Shown: piece by piece, positions 40,731-49,941 of the stretch | How the letters are laid out: each line of letters begins with the position of its first letter | Position numbering within the stretch: position 1 is the first letter of the stretch | Source of the DNA: Paenibacillus sp. OVF10 | Lineage (GTDB): Bacteria > Bacillota > Bacilli > Paenibacillales > Paenibacillaceae | NCBI GenBank assembly: GCA_022836915.1 | Contig: CP094668.1 | Span: 558,001 to 622,000 of the forward strand | Length of the DNA stretch: 64,000 nt | Direction: 5' to 3' | Notes under the pieces: generated by a model | Told to the model about the DNA's origin: nothing | The model's database searches: none | The model's input: only the letters and a program-made list of their open reading frames with translations | Position numbers and translations under genes: made by a program

Positions 40731-41007
40731 AACTATTTCTCCTTCTAACTTTTTAGTCTAATGAGTATAGCATGATGAAAAGGAATGCTTGTTATATGAA
40801 AAAAGCATGGCTAGTCATAGCTTTTAACAATAGCTAAAAGACTCAAAAAGCAAAAAAAAACCACAACCTCATAGGGTACTAGATATGGTTTACCTCATAT
40901 CAATATCAATTTAGCCTGATACCCGCCTTCCTATCTCTCCCATTACATTTATTTTCTAGTATAATAACGGGATACAACAAACATTTTAAAATAGAAGGAG
41001 AGTTGTT

Positions 41008-43030
41008 ATGGAATATCATGTATCCAACCATGGGAATGATCAAGGAAAAGGAACAGCAGATCAACCCCTTCGTACCATATCACGCGCTGCGGCTCATGCC
41101 ATGGCTGGTGATACAGTTATTGTTCATGCGGGAGTATACAGGGAATGGGTTAACCCGGCGAATGGAGGAACAGCGGAGCATCGAATCGTATATCGATCCG
41201 CAGGAGACGGGGAAGTTGTGATTACAGGAGCTGAGCGGATTACCAACTGGAAGTCTGAAGGAGACCATGTTTGGAGCACAGAAGTGCTCAACTCTATCTT
41301 TTCCGTTCGTAATCCCTTTGAGGTGGAGCTCAGTGGAGACTGGTTGTTTGACGGGCCTTTCCCGGTTCATCTCGGCGATGTCTATCAGAATGGCAAATCA
41401 TTATATGAGTGCAATAGTGTTGAAAGCGTTCACAATCCTGAAGTTTGGCCCGAAGCCAAGTATCCCAAGGATTCATTGTTAAAATGGTATGCCGAGGTTG
41501 GTTCTACGACAACCAAAATCTGGGCCAACTTTGGTGGAAAAGACCCTCGTACGGAAAATGTAGAAATTAATGTACGTCCTTATTGCTTCTGGCCTGAGAA
41601 ACCGGGAATTAACTACATCACCGTAAGCGGTTTCACTCTTCGTCAGGCCTCCCCCAATGGGCGCCACCTACAGATTACCAGGAAGGTTTGATTGGACCTC
41701 ACTGGAGTAAGGGCTGGATTATTGAAAACAATATAATCAGTGAATCCAAATGCGTTGGTATTAGCCTGGGTACCGAGATCGGCACAGGGCACACCAAGTC
41801 TTTGGAGAAGCATAGTAAAGGTGGTACTCAACGCGAGCAGGAGGTTATTTTACAAGCATTACGCTCCGGCTGGCATAAAGATAACATCGGCAGTCACACA
41901 GTTCGAGGTAATGTGATTCATGATTGTGAACAGGCTGGTATTGTGGGTCATATGGGAGCAGCCTTCAGCCACATATATCAGAACCGTATTTATAATATTC
42001 ACCACAAACGACTCAGACACGGTGCCGAAGTAGCGGGAATTAAACTGCATGCTTCACTGGATACTCAAATTGGCGAAAATATAATGTATAGCTGTTACCG
42101 TGCGCTTTGGCTGGACTGGCAGGCACAGGGCACTCGCATCAGCCGTAATGTATTTTTTGACAATCTTTCGGAAGACCTCTTCGTTGAGGTTTGCCATGGT
42201 CCGTATATGGTCGATCACAATCTATTTCTCTCTCCGATGAATTTCAGAAATATGGCTCAGGGCGGGGCATTTGCTCATAATTTGTTTGCAGGCCGATTTG
42301 TAGTTCGTTCCGAAATTACTCGTATTACGCCATATCACTTCCCTCACGAGACGGCCATGGCCGGATACTCCAATATCACTGGGGGCGATGACAGGTACTA
42401 CAACAATATCTTTATAGGAGGCAACGATCCTAATAAGGAGCCTGTGCCCATCACCTTTTTGAGCATCTTCCCGTTAAACCAAGGGATGAAGTTGGAGAGG
42501 ACGGGAAGACGGTCATGGATGGTGTTCCGGACAATTCCATATGTTATCTGCATGCTGTGGGACTGGGCGGCTACGATCAACATCCTGATGTGAAAAATAA
42601 GAAATGGTGGGAATACACCAAAGAGGAGCTTCTTGAGCTTGGCGATGCGGCGAAGGATTTCTTTATAGGCAATGCCGTTCTTCCGGTGGCTATGGGTGGC
42701 AATGTATTTCTTAACGATGCGGTTCCAAGTCGTCACGAATCCCAAGCGAAGATAGTTGCACAGAAGGGCATAAACGTTGAGATTGATCCCGCGCTAGGTA
42801 AGGTGCACATTCAGATACATGATCCCGAATTGCTTCGGGGAACCACTGCAATGTTAGTTACCACGGATCTGCTTGGAAAGACTTATCACGCCAATATGAA
42901 GTATGAAGAGCCGGACAGCAGTCCATATCATTTTGACTCTGATTTCTTCGGAACAAAGAGACCGGATGCAGATGTTACACCTGGTCCGTTTGAGTTAAGC
43001 GAGAAGGGTACGATTGATTTTGATATTTAG
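41008..43030 (+). pseudogene. GH120-like beta-xylosidase (right-handed beta-helix), frame-broken twice
   Basis: Glycosidase of the beta-helix fold resembling family GH120 (Thermoanaerobacterium XylC), which removes xylose from xylo-oligosaccharides. Shared patterns: MEYHVSNHGNDQGKGTADQP, AGDTVIVHAGVYREWV, IGPHWSKGWIIENNII, AGIKLHASLDTQIG, and WLDWQAQGTRISRN followed by LFVEVCHGPYMVDHN, which should hold the catalytic Asp and Glu. Missing bases at the C5 run 41651-41655 and the T5 run 42456-42460 restore QASPQWAPPTDYQEGLIGPH and a continuous C-terminus. Reconstructed length is about 674 residues. No signal peptide, so it acts inside the cell on imported oligosaccharides. ATG at 41008 follows AGAAGGAGAGTTGTT. 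Confidence 0.82.
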
Positions 43031-43086
43031 TGTATGATTGAGAATCCAGTCATGATTTTAGGTGATTGGATCAAAATATAAAAACA

Positions 43087-43118
43087 AAGCCACTCCTTAC
43101 GTGGAGTGGTTTCTTTGC
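43087..43118 (+). terminator. Bidirectional terminator between convergent genes
   Basis: CCACTCC, loop TTACGT, GGAGTGG with TTTCTTTG on the plus strand and CTTTGTTTTT on the minus strand; it can end both the GH120 gene and the convergent hypothetical gene. Confidence 0.8.
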
Positions 43119-43147
43119 TTTGCATAGGACTACTCTAATATAGAATA

Positions 43148-43594
43148 TTAGTTCTTTGTATCCCAAGCAGTATGGTTTCCCCAGTCAGACCATAATAATT
43201 TTAATCCTTTAACTAGCCACTCTCCACCAAAAGCTATTGTTCCTTCGTGTGAAGCATAAATAATCCAGTCCATTTTGTGTGAAGTCCAAAACCCCTCACG
43301 ACCTGGAAGGTCGCCGTTGTAACCATAATAAGGATACAGATTGGAAACCTGTATATTAAAAGTCTCACCTGTTTCTAGTAATTCAATCACCTGCTCAACT
43401 TCATGGTGCGTAAGCAAAGTAATAATATTATTTAGCTTTTCTCCACTCTCTATATATTCGGAATCAAAAGATATAAGGTCTTCTCTACTGCAATCGAATA
43501 ATGGATACCAGTAAGGTTGTCTTATATCCCACACTCGTTCCATATCTTTTCTCAAATGGCTAGAAACCTCTTCTGGAATGATTACTTTTGGCAA
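43148..43594 (-). CDS. Hypothetical protein, 148 residues
   Basis: No family recognised. Cytoplasmic, no signal peptide or membrane segment. The N-terminal half is helical (VIIPEEVSSHLRKDMERVWD, LTHHEVEQVIELLE); the C-terminal half is aromatic with a strand pattern ending in DWIIYASHEGTIAFGGEWLV, as often seen in SUKH/immunity-like or DUF proteins of Firmicutes. The TTG start at 43594 is chosen because GGAGGGGTTCTC precedes it. It is followed by a shared terminator and lies downstream of the UMP kinase paralogue on the same strand. Confidence 0.6.
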   Translation of the reverse strand: MPKVIIPEEVSSHLRKDMERVWDIRQPYWYPLFDCSREDLISFDSEYIESGEKLNNIITLLTHHEVEQVIELLETGETFNIQVSNLYPYYGYNGDLPGREGFWTSHKMDWIIYASHEGTIAFGGEWLVKGLKLLWSDWGNHTAWDTKN

Positions 43595-43666
43595 GAGAAC
43601 CCCTCCTTCATGCTACTACTGAATGGCTTCTCTAAGATCATAACGAAGATTGAAACAGAAGTTCTG

Positions 43667-44403
43667 TTATTCCAACTCCAAAATTGATTCGCCACTAATT
43701 ATCGTACCGTTATTCTTACCTTCACATATTTCTTTCATCGAACCTGGTTTATTGAAATTAAAGACATGCATTGGCAAATTGTAGTCTCTTGCTAAAATGA
43801 AAGCTGATTGGTCCATTACCTTTAAGTTGTGTTTTAAAACGTCGTTGTAATGAAGCGAACGAAATTTCCTTGCATCTTTATCAAATTTAGGGTCTGCATT
43901 AAGGACACCATCAACACCTTGCTTAGCAACTAATAAAGCGTCACAATTAACCTCGATAGCTCTTTGTACTGAAGGGTAGTCTGTTGTAACGTAAGGCTGA
44001 CCGTTCCCCCTGCAAAAATTACAAGATAGCCTTTTTCTAGATGGTGGATTGCTCTTAGACGAATGTATGGTTCTGCAACTGAAGTGATAGGTATTGCCGT
44101 CATAACACGTACTTCCTTTTGGGTCTTGGCTTTAAGAACTCCACGAAGCATTAAACTATTTACTACAGTCGCAAGCGTACCAATGTTATCAGCTTCTGCC
44201 CTTTCTATCCCCCAGCTTTCCGCCATATTCCCTCTGAAAATGTTACCCCCACCTATAACTAACGATACTTCAACGCCTAAGTTTACTACTGACATAATTT
44301 CATCTGCGATATGGTCTAACCTTTCAGGTTCAAACCCAAACTCGGTATTACCAGCTACTGCACCACCACTTAGTTTAATAAGAACTCTTTTGTACCTTGT
44401 CAA
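43667..44403 (-). pseudogene. UMP kinase paralogue (PyrH-like), frame-broken
   Basis: Amino-acid-kinase-fold UMP kinase that would phosphorylate UMP to UDP in the cytoplasm. Motifs: YKRVLIKLSGGAVAG (P-loop-like start), VSLVIGGGNIFRG, GTLATVVNSLMLRG, VAEPYIRLRAIHHLEKG. After the C5 run at 44006-44010 the frame changes; one more base gives FAGGNGQPYVTTDYPSVQRA and then LLVAKQGVDGVLNADPKFDK and LKVMDQSAF to TAA at 43667-43669, a normal 245-residue enzyme. The setting is unlike standard pyrH (no tsf or frr nearby), so I treat it as a second copy. TTG at 44403 follows GGAGGTGTAAAAG. An attenuator-like leader lies upstream. Confidence 0.85.
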
Positions 44404-44424
44404 CTTTTACACCTCCGCGCAAAT

Positions 44425-44456
44425 AAAAAACACTAAAGCAATAAATGCTCTAGTGT
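44425..44456 (-). terminator. Attenuator-type terminator ahead of the UMP kinase paralogue
   Basis: Minus strand ACACTAGAGCA, loop TTTAT, TGCTTTAGTGT, then TTTTT. It lies between the promoter and the UMP kinase start (44403), not after a gene, so it must be read through for the gene to be expressed. Confidence 0.8.
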
Positions 44457-44522
44457 CTTAATGGAACGAGAATATGAAATTGTAACAGTCGACAGATTGT
44501 AAACCTTCCGTTTCCACCTCAT
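44433..44522 (-). CDS. Leader peptide, 29 residues, overlapping the attenuator
   Basis: ATG at 44522 follows GGGAAGGAGTGGGAAT, a strong ribosome binding site. The frame begins MRWKRKVYNL and ends at TAG 44433-44435, which lies inside the 3' arm of the terminator hairpin. A ribosome translating to the end would cover and melt the hairpin, as in pyrBI-type attenuation of enteric bacteria. Its start region (GAATATGAG) can also pair with CATATTCTC further down. It is too short for any family match; the role is inferred from position. Confidence 0.6.
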   Translation of the reverse strand: MRWKRKVYNLSTVTISYSRSIKTLEHLLL

Positions 44523-44557
44523 ATTCCCACTCCTTCCCAGTAATTTTTCATCAACTT

Positions 44558-44586
44558 ATTCTATACTTTATGGAAGTAAAACGCAA
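44558..44586 (-). promoter_or_regulatory. Promoter of the leader-UMP kinase transcript
   Basis: Minus strand TTGCGT (44581-44586), 17-base spacer, TAGAAT (44558-44563). Transcription would begin near 44551, about 30 bases before the leader ORF. Confidence 0.65.
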
Positions 44587-44748
44587 CTATTATAAATAGC
44601 GGAATTTCACCCATATATTATAGGCTCAAACTGGAGAACGACGCAGGGAGCAATTCCGTTTGGGTAAGCACCTTCCGTAGGATGTGACGAGCATGCTCCA
44701 TTCAAAAAGAAATAGCCCTGTGTACCTTTTCAGCATATATACAAACCC

Positions 44749-44776
44749 ATGCCCCACAAAGCATGCCCCACAAAGC
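44749..44776. repeat. Two tandem copies of a 14-base unit
   Basis: ATGCCCCACAAAGC occurs twice in a row, followed by a third imperfect copy (ATTCCACAAAAAAC). The surrounding gap 44587-44837 holds no supported gene. Confidence 0.7.
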
Positions 44777-44837
44777 ATTCCACAAAAAACTTGCCCTTAT
44801 TTGTGGTACAGTTCATCGTAACATCTATAGGGCGAAA

Positions 44838-45476
44838 TCAAGAGAATTGCCAAAAACCTGCTACAGGGTGTTTTATCTCGGTGGCCCTTATCATGGCAAA
44901 GATATATAGTGATCCAAAACCAAAAGGATAATTGTAGTCGTGTTGAACCAACGTTTCGGGGTAACCATCTTCATCTACTTGAAATAAAAAAGAAAATGAC
45001 TCCTCCATCAAATTCGTAAAATAATAGTCTTCATTTTGAATAAGTCTCGGGTTTCCCCTACTTTGATCAAAAAGACTGATCCATTGATTTCTGGTCATTG
45101 CTTAGTGTCCCGTCTGAGATGGTGTGTTTTTTAAGGCCTGGGTTTGTAAACATCTCTTTGATGCTTTCAGTTGAAATGGGGTGCTCAATTACCTTGATCG
45201 AGCAATTAGGATACATATTGTTTTTCAAATACTCCTCATAGTCTTCAGGGATGAAGATCGAAATCATGCTCTCCGGTTTAAAAGGATGGACGAGGCTCAA
45301 GTAAAAAAGATATTTTTGGTTACCTTCATGGATGAGGTCATCTTGATCATCAAAAAATAGAGGTGCATTTCCGCCGATCCAGCCTGCCCCTGATCTTTCG
45401 ATAGGTCAAATTCGGCATAATAGAGAATACTCTCTGTTCGCTCAACCAAAACCTTCATTTGATTGTCCAATGGCAT
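44838..45476 (-). pseudogene. DUF1963 (YwqG-like) protein, frame-broken twice
   Basis: Cytoplasmic protein of about 212 residues pieced from three frames. The N-terminus (ATG 45476 after GAGGGAGAGTTGGTAGA) reads MPLDNQMKVLVERTESILYY; after a missing base near 45383 the frame gives WIGGNAPLFFDDQDDLIHEG and YLFYLSLVHPFKPESMISIF; after a break between about 45067 and 45100 it gives GNPRLIQNEDYYF, SFLFQVDEDGYPETLVQHDY and FGFGSLYIFAMI. The WIGG...PLFF opening and the late GNP-hydrophobic and FGFGSLYIF segments suggest DUF1963/YwqG, a family of unknown function in Firmicutes. No partner gene is evident. Confidence 0.6.
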
Positions 45477-45661
45477 TCTACCAACTCTCCCTCATACGAA
45501 TCTTGTCCAAAAATAGACCTAAGTACTTCATTGCGACATCGATCTTATTTCTCTTCTATTAATTCAGATTCCTCAGCGAATACCTCATGAACTGATTCGA
45601 TTAATTCTCATTGTACAGAAGGAGCGCATTTAGCGTTCCTTCTGTAGCTGGCAGTTGTAAA

Positions 45662-46288
45662 TCATTGCCGCTGCCGCAACCTCATTCTGAAAATCACGAC
45701 TTCTATGACGAGCAGATTAGGAATCCAACAAACCCAAGCGACAACCCGAAACCCCGCCTCGAAATCGCCAAGCAGAAGATTCAGCGGCGCTAACCAGATT
45801 CGAAGCGTAACAGCTGCAAGAGTAAGCGCATAACTGCGAAGCATCCATGCTTTATGAGCTTGGATGTCTTTCGCCATAATTTTTCTCGTTGCAATAAGCG
45901 TCGTCGCAACCCACAATACATCGAGCGACATGAACCCAAGCCCGGCAATCCAACCTCCCGTGGCAAAAAGGGATAAATAAACACTCACGATCCCACTAAC
46001 TGTAATCGAAAGAACATATCCATACCCCAATAGGCGATGCCAACGTTTCCTATCATTCGTTGGCTTCATAAATAGTTGAAAGGGTCCTATGATCAAGGCA
46101 AATATCGCGGTAACAATATGGATGTATAGTACATATATCCATGGTTTGAGTTCAAAATTCGGCTTTTGCAATTTAAAAGAGACAAGTCCTGCATCACTAG
46201 CTTTAAGCACGCCATACTGAACAATTGCGTATCCGGCAATCGAAAATGCAAGAATGAAAACGAGTGCCCGAATCATCTTATTTCCCAT
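45662..46288 (-). CDS. DUF2306 membrane protein
   Basis: Integral membrane protein of 208 residues with about six helices. Residues 50-200 fit DUF2306: HIVTAIFALIIGPFQLF, KRWHRLLGYGYVLSITVSGI, DIQAHKAWMLRSYALTLAAV and RIWLAP, with conserved His in the second and third segments that could hold haem or metal. Function unknown. ATG at 46288 follows GGAGGAGGATAATTCTA; the frame back to 46315 lacks a site. It is downstream of an SDR gene on the same strand, with a protein-like but broken stretch between them. Confidence 0.78.
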   Translation of the reverse strand: MGNKMIRALVFILAFSIAGYAIVQYGVLKASDAGLVSFKLQKPNFELKPWIYVLYIHIVTAIFALIIGPFQLFMKPTNDRKRWHRLLGYGYVLSITVSGIVSVYLSLFATGGWIAGLGFMSLDVLWVATTLIATRKIMAKDIQAHKAWMLRSYALTLAAVTLRIWLAPLNLLLGDFEAGFRVVAWVCWIPNLLVIEVVIFRMRLRQRQ

Positions 46289-46484
46289 TAGAATTATCCT
46301 CCTCCGTTGATGCACCGTGAAGCTGTTGTCCCTTTAAACCCTATAGTGGCTATAGAGTCAATACCGATCTTCTCGATTAAGGCATCGGCCAGAAAGGGAC
46401 ATACAAATTCAACGCTTGTCGTGGTCAAGTTTCCTGCCGTACTTTTGGTGCAAACGGATCTTCGCTTCCTCAAGAGCTTTACAG

Positions 46485-47443
46485 TTAGAAATAATACCCC
46501 TTCCGAATATCATCTAAAAGGGTAGGATGTACTGGTTTCCATCCTAAACGCTCCTGCGTCAACGCACTGGACGCCGGATTATCCGTTTTCGTGAAGGGTG
46601 CAAGCCATCCGAAATGTTTACCTGCTTCTTCAACCCCAATACCTTGGACCGGCAAGTTCAAATGGAGGCCCAAAGCCGTGGCGATCTCTTGAAATGGAAT
46701 GCCCTCTTCGCTCACTGCATGAAACCGGGACCCTGCCGGAGCTTGTTCTAAGGCGAGTCTAAAAGGCGCGCCGCATCCAGTAGATGCACGGATGGCCAAC
46801 GGTTGTTACCGGAGCCTGTATAGGCGGAGAACCCCTTCTTGCGAGCGATGTTCACCAGATTTGGGAACAAGCCCGTCTTATCGCCTTCACCGTGTACGAT
46901 CGGTGGGAGGCGTACAATCGAGGAACGTATCCCACGATTCGCCAAGTCTAGGGTGGTATGTTCTGAAATGATGCGTAATCCACCTTGCGATTGAGGATCC
47001 CCAGCGCTGGCCTCCGTTCCGAGACGGCCGGGAGTAAGCGTCATCGTAGGCATCGCGACGACAAGCGCCCGGTCACCGGCGGGTAAGGAGGTGCCAAGTG
47101 TCTCGATGGCTCGCCTATCGGTCTCAATTGCAGCCTTCATAAATCGCATCACTACATGACGAGGATTCCCGCCGAATAAAACCCTAAGCCGAGTTGGAAG
47201 GCCCGCATGCGAGAACTTGTGGAAGAAGGCCAAATGAATGACCCCGTCTACTGCAGCAGCCACTTTGCGCAAGCCTGCTAAATCCTCAATCGAACCGACT
47301 TGAACCTGGGCACCCAGTGCCGTAAGCCGTTTGCCGGCTTTTTCAGAACGGGCAAGACCAACCACTTGATGACCGGCATCCAGCAGTTCGCGAACGACCG
47401 CCCCTCCGATAAAGCCTGTCGCCCCTGTAACCAATACACGCAT
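46485..47443 (-). pseudogene. Extended-SDR NAD-dependent epimerase/dehydratase, frame-broken
   Basis: NAD(P)-binding Rossmann enzyme of the extended/atypical SDR group. The N-terminal MRVLVTGATGFIGGAVVREL holds TGxxGxxG; VDGVIHLAFFH, SEHTTLDLANRGIRSSIVRLP and WPSVHLLDAARL follow. The family's catalytic Tyr-Lys pair is not obvious. The frame breaks at the A4 run at 46761-46764; one extra base restores VHLLDAARLFRLALEQAPAG and the C-terminus to 46485. Reconstructed length is about 319 residues. ATG follows AAAGGGGATTTCTGAAA. An AraC-family regulator lies immediately upstream on the same strand, a common regulator-enzyme pairing. Substrate unknown. Confidence 0.82.
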
Positions 47444-47623
47444 TTTCAGAAATCCCCTTTCCTATCGATAGGATGTTTACTCTTAGTATAGGGGATTGAC
47501 TACTGCGGTCTTTGCCTTTTCCGTCGGAGTTTTTGCCTGATTCAACAGATTCCGCCGCTTAAAAGGAAAAATCCGCTAGGCTCTATGCCCGCGGAAATTT
47601 GAAAAGCCCTTTACATGTGCGTT

Positions 47624-48586
47624 TCACTTCAACTGTTGCTGGTCCTGACGCCACCTTGTGATATCTCTAGTTGGAGGGCACCCAAAAAATCGGCTGTAAT
47701 CGCGGCTAAATTGGGAATCGCTCAAATAGCCTACACGCCGGCTCGCCGTAGTTGCGTCAATGGAGCTGGATAACATTAGACGCCTCGCCTCTTGCAGGCG
47801 CAGCACCTTTTGATATTGCAGAGGGCTCATCGCAGTAGCCGATCTGAAATACTCGCGAAACGACGATTCGCTCATATGGACCAGCTCCGCCAAATCCGCT
47901 ACTTTCCACGGCTGAGAAAAGTTATTTTGGAGCCAATCAATCGCTTTTGCAACCTGCTGCATGCCCGATTCCGCCAGAACAGTCTCGGCAACATAAACAC
48001 CGATTGGGCTACGGAGGATGCGGATATAAATCTCGTCTTTCACCAATGGAGCCAGCATTTGAGCATCATCGGGAGAGGACAGGCAAGCCATCAATCTTGC
48101 AGCGGCGTTCATCATAGCCAAGTCTGCTTCGATGACATAGCACGCACTGCGATTGCGAACCTCCGGTAAACCATTAGGAAATACCATCGGCAGCAACGAA
48201 GCAATCCTTTGCGGATCGAGGTATAGACCTATCCCCAAGAACGGTATTTGGGGGCTGGCCTGCATGATTTTCATCGCAACAGGCAAGGCAACGGGGGCAA
48301 TATACATTCGCGAAGCACCATACTCATAAGCATCCTTGCCTACGGTAATTCGCTTTTTCCCTTGCGCTGCAATGCAGATTGCCGGCGAGAACATAGTGTG
48401 AACATCATCCGCCGCTTCTACTTGCGAATATCGGTTCACATACAGACCATGGATTGGTGAAGCATAGGTCCCATCCTGCGAAGTATGCGTGTAAATCAAA
48501 CTTGCCAACCGAGCTGCTTCACTATCTAGCGCTGAATTGGCATCATCTAATACAGATACATCCTCATATTTATAGTAATTGTCCAT
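47624..48586 (-). CDS. AraC-family transcriptional regulator
   Basis: Regulator with an N-terminal AraC_N/cupin-like sensor domain (SPAICIAAQGKKRITVGKD, YEYGASRMYIAPVALPV) and two C-terminal helix-turn-helix motifs (WKVADLAELVHMSESSFREYFR and RRVGYLSDSQFSRDYSRFFG), about 320 residues. This is the YqhC-like branch whose members often control a neighbouring oxidoreductase. Here the SDR gene lies next downstream on the same strand, with a gap of about 180 bases that can hold its target site. I prefer the ATG at 48586 (MDNYYKYEDVSV) or a GTG two codons earlier, behind AGGGGGAAG; the frame is open to 48673. Confidence 0.85.
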   Translation of the reverse strand: MDNYYKYEDVSVLDDANSALDSEAARLASLIYTHTSQDGTYASPIHGLYVNRYSQVEAADDVHTMFSPAICIAAQGKKRITVGKDAYEYGASRMYIAPVALPVAMKIMQASPQIPFLGIGLYLDPQRIASLLPMVFPNGLPEVRNRSACYVIEADLAMMNAAARLMACLSSPDDAQMLAPLVKDEIYIRILRSPIGVYVAETVLAESGMQQVAKAIDWLQNNFSQPWKVADLAELVHMSESSFREYFRSATAMSPLQYQKVLRLQEARRLMLSSSIDATTASRRVGYLSDSQFSRDYSRFFGCPPTRDITRWRQDQQQLK

Positions 48587-48781
48587 GTTCACAAGCAACT
48601 TCTTCCCCCTCAGATGTAACGGGATGATAGGCATGTTCATGATACCACAGGCGCATCCAGAAAGCTTAAGCATTAAAGTTAAATTAGCATGGATATCTCA
48701 AGTCTACCCTTCTGCAAGTCCGAGGGGATTCCTGCTAGCACGAAGCGGACAGCATTTCTCGCTATCGCCTCCCAATGTGCT

Positions 48782-49260
48782 TTACTTATGATACGGTTCC
48801 CCCGATTTATCTTCACCGCGCGATAAATCTGCTCCACCAATACCAGCCGCATAAGCTGATGCGGCAGGGTCATGCGCCCGAAGCTCAAGCGCTGCTTCGC
48901 ACGGCGCAACACCTCATCGGAGAGCCCGTGGCTTCCTCCGATGACAAACACGACATGGCTCGTCCCATACGTGCCGAGCTTGTCGATCTCCAATGCCAGC
49001 TCCTCGGAACTCCAGAGCTGGCCATCCAATGCGAGCGCGACAACATGCGCCTCGCTCTTCACATGTGCGAGGATGCGTTCGCCCTCGCGCTCTTTTACCG
49101 CCCGAACCTCAGCTTCGCTCAGGGTATCGGGCGCCTTTTCGTCTGCGACCTCGATCATCTGAAACTTGATGTACGGGGCGAGCCGCTTGGCATATTCCTG
49201 AATGCCCAGCGTGAGATATTTTTCCTTCAATTTGCCTACGCCAATAATCTGAATAAACAT
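48782..49260 (-). CDS. rlmH: 23S rRNA (pseudouridine-1915 N3)-methyltransferase
   Basis: SPOUT-class methyltransferase that methylates pseudouridine 1915 in helix 69 of 23S rRNA using SAM. The sequence is canonical: [67 protein letters not shown]. The raw frame runs on to 48679 with an unrelated tail. One extra base in the C5 run at 48799-48803 restores the conserved end INRGEPYHK and a stop at 48782, giving exactly 159 residues, the usual family length. This is strong evidence that the break is a sequence error. ATG at 49260 follows TAGGAGGAATGGATTTTC. Confidence 0.95.
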
Positions 49261-49415
49261 GAAAATCCATTCCTCCTAAATTGTCTTGCGAGATATTCTA
49301 TAAGTAAGATGCTTCAGCGCATCGTTCGTTCCAACCGTAGTACACCTGCACTACACATTTCTCCAAATTCTAACGAACTCCACACACCTTATTCAGCCCC
49401 ATTGCGGCTACTTTA

Positions 49416-49518
49416 AAATCTAACGAATCTGAAACACGCTATCCCAGTTAAAACAAGCGTTCCCCACCTCTTACGAGGTCTTTTCAGTAATATAGCGTGT
49501 CTACGATTCGTTAGATTT
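49416..49518. repeat. Large inverted repeat (14 + 9 base pairs in each arm)
   Basis: AAATCTAACGAATC, 4 bases, ACACGCTAT on the left (49416-49442) pairs with ATAGCGTGT, 4 bases, GATTCGTTAGATTT on the right (49492-49518). Between them a smaller hairpin ACCTC-TTAC-GAGGT occurs at 49466-49479. A cruciform or structured RNA is possible; it looks like an intergenic palindromic repeat unit. Confidence 0.85.
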
Positions 49519-49827
49519 CAACCAGGCGGTATTTGCCACGAATAAGATTCCTCAGTTTCGTTAGAGCTACTCGGCCAAACCAAGCCTCCATCCCTACCCA
49601 CATCACTGCCACCAACGTCACTTTCCCCATGCCCTGGCGGCTTTCATTTCTATTACCTACACCCCTGCACGGTTGTTACAACCTGGCTCACCCCAACTCA
49701 GAACTCGGCTCGGCGCCTACCTAGCTTAATCTTCTCCTACTGTCCTACTCCACCGTCCGCCCCTTCAACCATCGCCTAACTCTACGCTGCCTAACAACCA
49801 CCACCAATTCCCCATACAAAGACAAAA

Positions 49828-49853
49828 AGAGCGCTCATCACGCTCTCCTTGGC
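49828..49853 (-). terminator. Intrinsic terminator after the CxxH/CxxC gene
   Basis: Minus strand AGAGCG-TGATGAG-CGCTCT followed by TTTTTGTC, about 90 bases past the stop at 49942. Confidence 0.75.
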
Positions 49854-49941
49854 TTCTTGCTGTGATGTTCATACCGGATGGAAAGTCAGCCCGAAGCGCC
49901 ACATTAAGTCACGCCTCCAGCCGTCTAAGTCCTACAGTACG

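Larger units (their letters stand above)
49261..49941. other. Long intergenic region with nested palindromes
   Basis: No supported gene. It holds the inverted repeat at 49416-49518, an outer TCTAACGAA / TTCGTTAGA pair near 49369 and 49557, and the terminator at 49828-49853. The stretch 49580-49820 is pyrimidine-rich on the plus strand and shows nothing else. Confidence 0.6.

Noticed and set aside
40852..40897. Possible terminator with a T9 run upstream of the second MetE-like gene (minus strand)
   Set aside because: Only about six pairs can form and no minus-strand gene lies upstream that it would terminate.
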